A stretch of DNA of 11,346 nt, from contig JAOUJX010000095.1 of the NCBI GenBank assembly GCA_029882955.1, positions 1-11,346 of the forward strand, written 5' to 3'. The notes below the pieces were generated by a model that made no database searches, was not told the DNA's origin, and worked only from the letters and a program-made list of their open reading frames with translations. The translations under genes and the position numbers were made by a program. Of this stretch, positions 7,353-11,346 are shown one piece after another. The stretch is from Gammaproteobacteria bacterium. Lineage in GTDB: Bacteria; Pseudomonadota; Gammaproteobacteria; GCA-001735895. Every line of letters begins with the position of its first letter. Within the stretch, counting starts at the first letter, position 1.

Positions 7353-7377
7353 TCGTGGTAGAGCTGTATGACCACGA
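7353..7377 (-). terminator. Hairpin after the DUF3144 gene, possible weak terminator
   Basis: A perfect 7-bp inverted repeat (TCGTGGT / ACCACGA) with an 11-nt loop begins about 20 bp past the stop codon of the DUF3144 gene. The arm can extend through a one-base bulge into TTT/AAA pairing. There is no U-tract after the stem on the minus strand, so intrinsic termination would be poor. It could instead stabilise the mRNA 3' end or attenuate read-through into the TPR operon. Confidence 0.3.
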
Positions 7378-7397
7378 AAAACCAGAGGGAACTCACC

Positions 7398-7709
7398 CTA
7401 TTGTTTAACAAACTGATGATATTTGTTGTAAATTTTTTTATAGTCGTCCAGATTTTCGTCGAGCATTTCGAGGTATTGAGACGAGAAAAAAGACCTGGCT
7501 TTTTCGAGATCTTTTTCGTAAGCGGATAAGGATTCGGCGTGCTGAGATACAACAAACGCATTAAACCGCGATGCAGCAAATAACAATGCCATACCGACAT
7601 TTTCCGGACTATCCGTTTCAGCCAGAGTATTTGCCTGATCTATAAAACTATCGATCATCTGTCGATAGCGAACATCAACTTCATCATCGCCAATCTCATG
7701 GTCACTCAT
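7398..7709 (-). CDS. DUF3144-type small cytoplasmic protein
   Basis: A 103-residue acidic protein with no signal or membrane segment. Residues about 15-60 carry the pattern recalled for DUF3144 proteins: a helix FIDQANTLAE, then SPENVGMALLFAASRFNAFV, where the GMALL-AASRFNAFV segment is the strongest hallmark. The C-terminal 40 residues are a charged, Tyr-rich helix (LDENLDDYKKIYNKYHQF) extending the usual core. The function of the family is unknown. ATG at 7709 has no Shine-Dalgarno and overlaps by 8 bp the end of the upstream reading frame (stop at 7702-7704), which points to translational coupling with that gene. This matters because the upstream frame contains an in-frame TGA. A separate unit from the TPR operon is likely, since 164 bp with a hairpin and promoter separate them. 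Confidence 0.8.
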   Translation of the reverse strand: MSDHEIGDDEVDVRYRQMIDSFIDQANTLAETDSPENVGMALLFAASRFNAFVVSQHAESLSAYEKDLEKARSFFSSQYLEMLDENLDDYKKIYNKYHQFVKQ

Positions 7710-7980
7710 ATATTTTACACCAGCTTATTTTTTGTGGATTGTCTACCAACAGATGAACCGAATGCATTTCAGTCATGCCGACTATATCCATATCGTATGC
7801 GTCCATTCCATCTTCGATAACGAGTCGGCAATTGAAACAGGAACTAACGATAGTTTCAATATCCAGTTCTTCAAGCTGAGACTCTTCGATTAAATGCTTT
7901 CAGCTTAAGCGGACCTGTTCGCTCATTACCTCTGCCGCCATCATCGCTGCAATTTCGGTATCCGCATAAACATTACCCAT
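7702..7980 (-). pseudogene. Small gene interrupted by an in-frame TGA: nonsense-damaged or recoded (selenocysteine candidate)
   Basis: From ATG at 7980 the frame reads 26 codons, ending EQVRLS, then TGA (7900-7902). It continues in the same frame for 65 more codons beginning KHLIEESQLEELDIETIV and ending SWCKIYE at TGA 7702-7704. Both halves look like real acidic, helical protein, and the second stop overlaps the start of the DUF3144 gene by 8 bp, as in a normal operon. No frameshift is needed to join them. The second half has a CFNC (CxxC) motif at residues 48-51 and a late Trp-Cys. If the TGA were read through, the product would be 92 residues, cytoplasmic. I found no classic selenocysteine hairpin with a GGUC apical loop just after the TGA, only a 6-bp AAGCTG/CAGCTT pairing around it, so simple nonsense mutation is at least as likely. 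No ATG restarts soon after the stop. Family not recognised. Confidence 0.55.
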
Positions 7981-8026
7981 GATTCTCGGGATTCTAAATT
8001 GTTCTGCAAACAGGAAAAAATGGCCT

Positions 8027-8042
8027 TAGCCTGAATTCAGCT
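8027..8042. repeat. Copy 2 of the shared intergenic element, containing a perfect 10-bp palindrome
   Basis: On the minus strand AGCTGAATTCAGGCTA, containing the perfect palindrome CTGAATTCAG (8031-8040). It matches the element at 7294-7311 except for a 2-bp gap. It sits about 47 bp upstream of the ATG of the TGA-interrupted gene and directly after the formate dehydrogenase terminator, so it is positioned to be an operator for the small-gene unit. Confidence 0.4.
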
Positions 8043-8044
8043 AT

Positions 8045-8074
8045 AAAAAAGCCTGAAATAATTCAGGCTTTTTT
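8045..8074 (-). terminator. Strong rho-independent terminator of the formate dehydrogenase operon
   Basis: A perfect 13-bp stem (8045-8057 with 8062-8074), closed by a 4-nt loop, with GC-rich core AGCCTGAA/TTCAGGCT and flanking A and T tracts. Transcribed from the minus strand it ends in a run of U, and read from the plus strand it does too, so it can work in both directions. It begins about 30 bp past the stop of the gamma subunit gene and separates the dehydrogenase operon from the small genes downstream. Confidence 0.9.
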
Positions 8075-8104
8075 TGGCTGGGAACTGTCCCGAGTCAAAC
8101 CTGG

Positions 8105-9160
8105 TCAGGCGGTATCGGTTGACTCTTTCTGAGAGCTTCCAACTGCCGATGAAGCTGACTCTCCATTAATGGCAGAGTCTTTCACCTTCTCATACCAGAG
8201 GTCATGATGCTCCTTAGCCCAGTTACTATCGCAATAACCGGTTTGCATGATTTCAAAGGTCGATTCAACCCCGATCGTACCCATATATATATGACCGAAA
8301 GAGGCGACGATCATGATAGTGGCAGCGACTGTATGTATAAAATGGTAATACTCCATGGTTTCTCTGGTTTGTCCAAATATCGGGAAATCGAGAACCAGGC
8401 CACTGACCACAATGGCCGCACCCACTATAGCTGCAATCCAGAACCATCCCTTTTCACCCAGATTAAATCGGTCAGAACTGGCATGCCCTCCAATCAAGCC
8501 TCCACCTTTCATCAACCATTGTAAATCGATTTTTGGTGATAACAGGTTATCGCGGACATAAAGGACAAACAGGAATATAAGTGATATCGCAAAGGCTGGT
8601 CCCAGATAATCATGTAACACTTTTGCAGTTACGGCGATATAGCTAAAACCTTCGGAGCCGAATACAGGGATCAAAAATTTCCGCCCTAACAACAATATTA
8701 ATCCCGTCAGCCCCAACACTACAAACAGAATTGCAGTACACCAGTGCGCAACTCGTTGATTCAGCGTAAAACGCAGAATTTTACGACCCGAAAGACCTTC
8801 GGGCAGATTCATTCGGCCGCGCAGTAACCGGAACACAAATACACCAAATAAGCCAAGAAACAGTGCGCCGCCAGCTCTTGGTATTAACTCATTCATTCGG
8901 TAATTGCGCCAACTTTCACCAGAGGTGCGAATTAAAATATTGGCATCAACGGACTTCATTTGCGTGTTGGTTTCGGCGAACTGACGTTGCCGGACATTAC
9001 GCCAGAGTTCGCTGCCGGGGTCCTTTATTATGACACCTTCGGGTCCCCCGTTTTCAGCGCCAAATGTTGGTTGGGAAATGACAGCAAATGCCAGAAGCAC
9101 CAGTATCGATAAATTTTTCAAAACATGTTTCACAGGCCTGACCAAACTCTGTTTAAGCAT
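8105..9160 (-). CDS. fdhC: Formate dehydrogenase gamma subunit, cytochrome b556 type
   Basis: A 351-residue integral membrane protein that takes electrons from the iron-sulfur subunit and reduces quinone through two b hemes. Candidate heme ligands are H139 (RVAHW), H183 (VLHDYLGP), H276 (HFIHT) and H290 (FGHIYMG). The 14-residue spacing of the last pair matches E. coli FdnI (His155/His169, as recalled). Membrane segments lie at about 96-113, 139-159, 187-202, 238-260 and 274-294. FdnI has four, so the first is extra, together with an N-terminal hydrophobic segment (about 15-31) followed by TFG-AEN that may be a signal peptide, and a periplasmic stretch of about 60 residues. The C-terminal 30 residues are Ser-rich and hydrophilic. 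GAGAGG lies 7 nt before ATG at 9160. It is last in the operon, 97 bp after the beta subunit gene. Confidence 0.92.
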   Translation of the reverse strand: MLKQSLVRPVKHVLKNLSILVLLAFAVISQPTFGAENGGPEGVIIKDPGSELWRNVRQRQFAETNTQMKSVDANILIRTSGESWRNYRMNELIPRAGGALFLGLFGVFVFRLLRGRMNLPEGLSGRKILRFTLNQRVAHWCTAILFVVLGLTGLILLLGRKFLIPVFGSEGFSYIAVTAKVLHDYLGPAFAISLIFLFVLYVRDNLLSPKIDLQWLMKGGGLIGGHASSDRFNLGEKGWFWIAAIVGAAIVVSGLVLDFPIFGQTRETMEYYHFIHTVAATIMIVASFGHIYMGTIGVESTFEIMQTGYCDSNWAKEHHDLWYEKVKDSAINGESASSAVGSSQKESTDTA

Positions 9161-9188
9161 TCGACAACCTCTCTATTATTCTCAGGAC

Positions 9189-9225
9189 AGATATCAGGCC
9201 GAGCACTGAAATCTTTAGATATCAG
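9189..9225. repeat. Pair of 9-bp direct repeats in the beta-gamma intergenic gap
   Basis: AGATATCAG (plus strand) occurs at 9189-9197 and again at 9217-9225, 28 bp apart, in the 97-bp gap between the beta and gamma subunit genes. Each contains the palindrome GATATC. The gap is long for genes of one operon; no convincing hairpin terminator or promoter was seen in it. Short AT-rich repeats can arise by chance. Confidence 0.25.
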
Positions 9226-9257
9226 CCCCGACCGTTTATCTTACGGCTAATAGCCCG

Positions 9258-9851
9258 TTAGCTATTCAGCTTAGCCTTATCATAGTTGACACCCCAGTCC
9301 AGTACGCTGGCTCCACGGTTGATAATGCGCTTCCGATAGATATCGGAAACCATGTCAGCATCACCAGCCAGTAAGGCCTTAGTCGAACACATTTCGGCAC
9401 AAAGTGGTAACTTGCCTTCTGAAAGACGGTTACGACCGTATTTCTTATACTCATCAGAACTGTGGTCATCTTCTGGACCACCCGCGCAGAAAGTACACTT
9501 ATCCATTTTCCCACGTGACGAGAATGCCGCGTTTTCGGGAAACTGTGGAGCGCCAAAGGGGCAGGCATAAAAACAATAGCCGCAACCGATACAGATATCC
9601 TTGTCGTGTAATACCACACCATCATCGGTCGTATAAAAACAATCGACTGGACAAACCGCAGCACAAGGTGCATCACCACAGTGCATACAGGCCACTGAGA
9701 GCGAACGCTCGCCATGTTCCCCATCTTTAATCGTCACAACACGGCGACGGTTAACGCCCCAGGGGATTTCGTGCTCATTCTTACAGGCGGTTACACAGGC
9801 ATTACATTCAATACAGCGTTCCGCATCACAATAAAATTTCATCGTAGCCAT
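9258..9851 (-). CDS. fdh3B: Formate dehydrogenase beta subunit, four [4Fe-4S] clusters (FDH3 type)
   Basis: A 197-residue ferredoxin-like electron-transfer subunit. Sixteen cysteines fall in four groups: C13/C16/C19/C23, C55/C58/C63/C67, C87/C90/C93/C97 and C119/C122/C151/C155. They provide ligands for four [4Fe-4S] clusters that wire the molybdopterin site to the cytochrome b subunit. It is about 100 residues shorter than E. coli FdnH and lacks that protein's C-terminal membrane anchor, so it must be held by the alpha and gamma subunits. There is no signal peptide; export with a Tat-signal-bearing alpha subunit is expected from the family. GAGGA lies 8 nt before ATG at 9851; a second ATG at codon 4 is worse placed. 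The gene starts 18 bp after the alpha stop. The length and cluster layout fit the FDH3 beta family as I recall it. Confidence 0.93.
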   Translation of the reverse strand: MATMKFYCDAERCIECNACVTACKNEHEIPWGVNRRRVVTIKDGEHGERSLSVACMHCGDAPCAAVCPVDCFYTTDDGVVLHDKDICIGCGYCFYACPFGAPQFPENAAFSSRGKMDKCTFCAGGPEDDHSSDEYKKYGRNRLSEGKLPLCAEMCSTKALLAGDADMVSDIYRKRIINRGASVLDWGVNYDKAKLNS

Positions 9852-9869
9852 TTTATATATCCTCGCTGA

Positions 9870-11346
9870 TTAAGCTTTGGTAATGCGGCACAAGCTGCAT
9901 TTCGATTCTTGCATTTGTGTCACTGAGTCGTAACCGTAGGTCATCGCGGTGTTCGCCGCTTCGCCTAACACATAAGGCGCAGCACCTTCCGGATATTTCG
10001 ACCTCAGATCCTTACCCTGGAAATGCCCTGCGAAGTGGAAAGGCATAAATGCCACGCCTGATCCGACTCTTCGAGTAACCATCGCTTTAACCTTAACCTT
10101 TGCGGATTCGGCACCTTCGACCCAGACATCGTCTCCGTCTTTAATACCTGCATTATTCGCATCCCGCGGGTGAATCTCGACAAACATATCCTGTTGTAAC
10201 TCAGCTAACCAGGCATTGGAACGAGTTTCATCACCACCACCCTCATATTCGACCAGTCGGCCCGAGGTTAGAATGATGGGATAGTCTTTACTGTGATCCG
10301 TTGCTTGAATCGACTTGTATCGAGTTGGCAGTCTCCAGAAAGATTTTCTATCTTCGTAGGTCGGATATTTTTCAACCAGGTCACGCCTTGAGGTGTAAAG
10401 CGGCTCTCGATGAATGGGGACCGGGTCTGGGAAGGTCCACACCATCGCTCGCGCCTTGGCGTTACCAAACGGCGAACAACCGTGTTTAATTGCAACACGT
10501 TGGATGCCACCTGAGAGGTCGGTCTTCCAGTTCTTGCCTTCAGCAGCTTCTTTTTCTGTGTCGGTTAAATCGTCCCACCAGCCCAGCTTTTTCAGCATTT
10601 TATCGCTGAATTCTGGATAGCCGTCTTTGATCTCGGAATCCTTACCGTAAGAGCCTTCGGCAAGCAGGTTAGTGCCGTTACGTTCGACACCAAATCGCGC
10701 GCGGAAAGTAAGACCACCATCTGCCACAGATTTTGATGTGTCGTACAGATTTGGCGTACCCGGATGATTCATCTCCGGTGTTCCCCAGGATGGCCATGGT
10801 AGCCCGTAGAAGTCGCCATCGGCAGGTCCACCTTCGGCCTTGAGGGTATCGTAGTCGAAGGTACCCCAGTTCTCCTGATGTTTTTTCAAACGCTCAGGGC
10901 TTTGACCGGTATAACCGATAGTCCACATGCCGCGATTGATTTCGCGCAATACATCTTCTACCAGCGGTTCCTCACCATTGACCTGAATATTCTTGAATAG
11001 TTGATCAGAAATACCCAGCTTTTTAGCCAATTTGTACATGATGATGTGATCGGGTAAGGACTCGAACAGTGGCTCCATGACTTTTGATCGCCATTGGAAA
11101 GAACGATTCGAAGCCGTAACCGATCCGTAAGTTTCCATTTGCGTCGCCGCGGGCAATAGATAAACGCCGTCTTTACGATCAGACATGACAGCCGACACGG
11201 TAGGATAGGGGTCGACAACAACCATTAGTTCGAGCTCCTCCATAGCCTTTTTCTGTTCAACGCCGCGGGTTTGGCTATTAGGGGCGTGCCCCCAGAGGAA
11301 CATCGCTTTAACATTATCCTTTTGCGCTATGTTAGCCTTATCTTCG
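9870..11346 (-). CDS. fdhA: Formate dehydrogenase alpha (catalytic) subunit, C-terminal part (runs off the right edge)
   Basis: The frame is open from the window edge to TAA at 9870-9872, giving 491 residues of the C-terminal half of a molybdopterin oxidoreductase. The visible part begins within the molybdopterin domain (MFLWGHAPNSQTRG and VVVDPYPTVSAVMSDRKDGV, which contacts cofactor in this family). It continues through a long family-specific insert with many Trp/Gly/Pro, and ends with the molybdopterin-dinucleotide-binding beta-barrel domain from about 10300 down (YPIILTSGRLVEYEGGGDET through NAWLAELQQDMFVEIHP and KDGDDVWVEG). The last residues are KCSLCRITKA, with a CxxC. Formate oxidation to CO2 in the periplasm is expected. 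The N-terminal [4Fe-4S] site, Tat signal and the Sec/Cys ligand of the metal lie outside the window, so whether it is a selenoprotein cannot be told here. ATG at 11303 is internal, not the start. Confidence 0.93.
   Translation of the reverse strand, partial: EDKANIAQKDNVKAMFLWGHAPNSQTRGVEQKKAMEELELMVVVDPYPTVSAVMSDRKDGVYLLPAATQMETYGSVTASNRSFQWRSKVMEPLFESLPDHIIMYKLAKKLGISDQLFKNIQVNGEEPLVEDVLREINRGMWTIGYTGQSPERLKKHQENWGTFDYDTLKAEGGPADGDFYGLPWPSWGTPEMNHPGTPNLYDTSKSVADGGLTFRARFGVERNGTNLLAEGSYGKDSEIKDGYPEFSDKMLKKLGWWDDLTDTEKEAAEGKNWKTDLSGGIQRVAIKHGCSPFGNAKARAMVWTFPDPVPIHREPLYTSRRDLVEKYPTYEDRKSFWRLPTRYKSIQATDHSKDYPIILTSGRLVEYEGGGDETRSNAWLAELQQDMFVEIHPRDANNAGIKDGDDVWVEGAESAKVKVKAMVTRRVGSGVAFMPFHFAGHFQGKDLRSKYPEGAAPYVLGEAANTAMTYGYDSVTQMQESKCSLCRITKA

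Noticed and set aside
7319..7600. Minus-strand ORF of 93 aa overlapping the DUF3144 gene
   Set aside because: It is a shifted frame of a gene with a clear family match; the translation is not protein-like and its end merely runs into the intergenic hairpin.
7840..7902. Bacterial SECIS hairpin after the in-frame TGA
   Set aside because: By eye no stem with a GGUC apical loop and bulged U is found at the expected distance; only a 6-bp AAGCTG/CAGCTT pairing that includes part of the TGA. Not strong enough to call.
7981..8026. TAGAAT (7991-7996) as -10 box of the TGA-interrupted gene
   Set aside because: It would start transcription only about 4 nt before the ATG, and no acceptable -35 lies 16-18 nt upstream. 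Too weak to list.
9161..9257. Terminator or separate promoter in the beta-gamma gap
   Set aside because: The only inverted repeats (for example GGCTA-A-TAGCC) have loops too small to fold and no U-run, and no paired -35/-10 was seen. The gamma gene is best kept in the operon.
9266..9730. Overlapping ORFs of 152 aa (minus) and 108 aa (plus) within the beta subunit gene
   Set aside because: They are shadow frames of the cysteine-rich beta subunit; all sixteen cluster cysteines are in the 9258-9851 frame.

Overview
The window reads as chromosomal DNA of a gammaproteobacterium with moderate GC content. That assignment is an inference from gene families and protein style, not from a marker gene. 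All convincing genes lie on the minus strand, so transcription runs from high to low coordinates. No tRNA, rRNA, CRISPR array, insertion sequence or phage gene was seen.

Right part (11346 to 8105): the end of a membrane-bound, periplasm-facing formate dehydrogenase operon. It holds the C-terminal half of the molybdopterin catalytic subunit (cut by the window edge), a short four-cluster iron-sulfur beta subunit of the FDH3 type, and a cytochrome b gamma subunit with an N-terminal export or anchor segment. Electrons would pass from formate at the Mo/W site through four [4Fe-4S] clusters to the two b hemes and into the quinone pool. A strong hairpin terminator at 8045-8074 closes the operon.

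Middle (about 8044 to 7234): two small genes. The first (7980-7702) is interrupted by an in-frame TGA at codon 27, but its coding character continues in the same frame to a stop that overlaps the next start. It is either a nonsense-damaged gene or a recoding (selenocysteine) candidate. The second is a DUF3144-type protein. A 164-bp intergenic region follows, with a hairpin, a palindrome and a plausible promoter. It shares a 16-bp element with the region upstream of the first small gene.

Left part (7233 to 1): a tightly packed envelope operon with spacings of 3, -1, 4, 19 and 41 bp. Its genes, in order, encode an exported coiled-coil/beta protein (180 aa), an exported TPR protein with a charged helical tail (692 aa), a very large TPR lipoprotein (1059 aa), a small TPR lipoprotein (203 aa), a small exported protein (94 aa) and the start of a TolQ/ExbB/MotA-type proton-channel protein that runs off the left edge. 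This resembles the conserved core of the Myxococcus Agl-Glt machinery: TolQR-like motor plus TPR proteins GltD and GltE. The likely picture is an inner-membrane proton-driven motor that transmits force through periplasmic TPR proteins to outer-membrane lipoproteins. What it does outside gliding bacteria is unclear, which makes this operon and the TGA-interrupted gene the most interesting items here.
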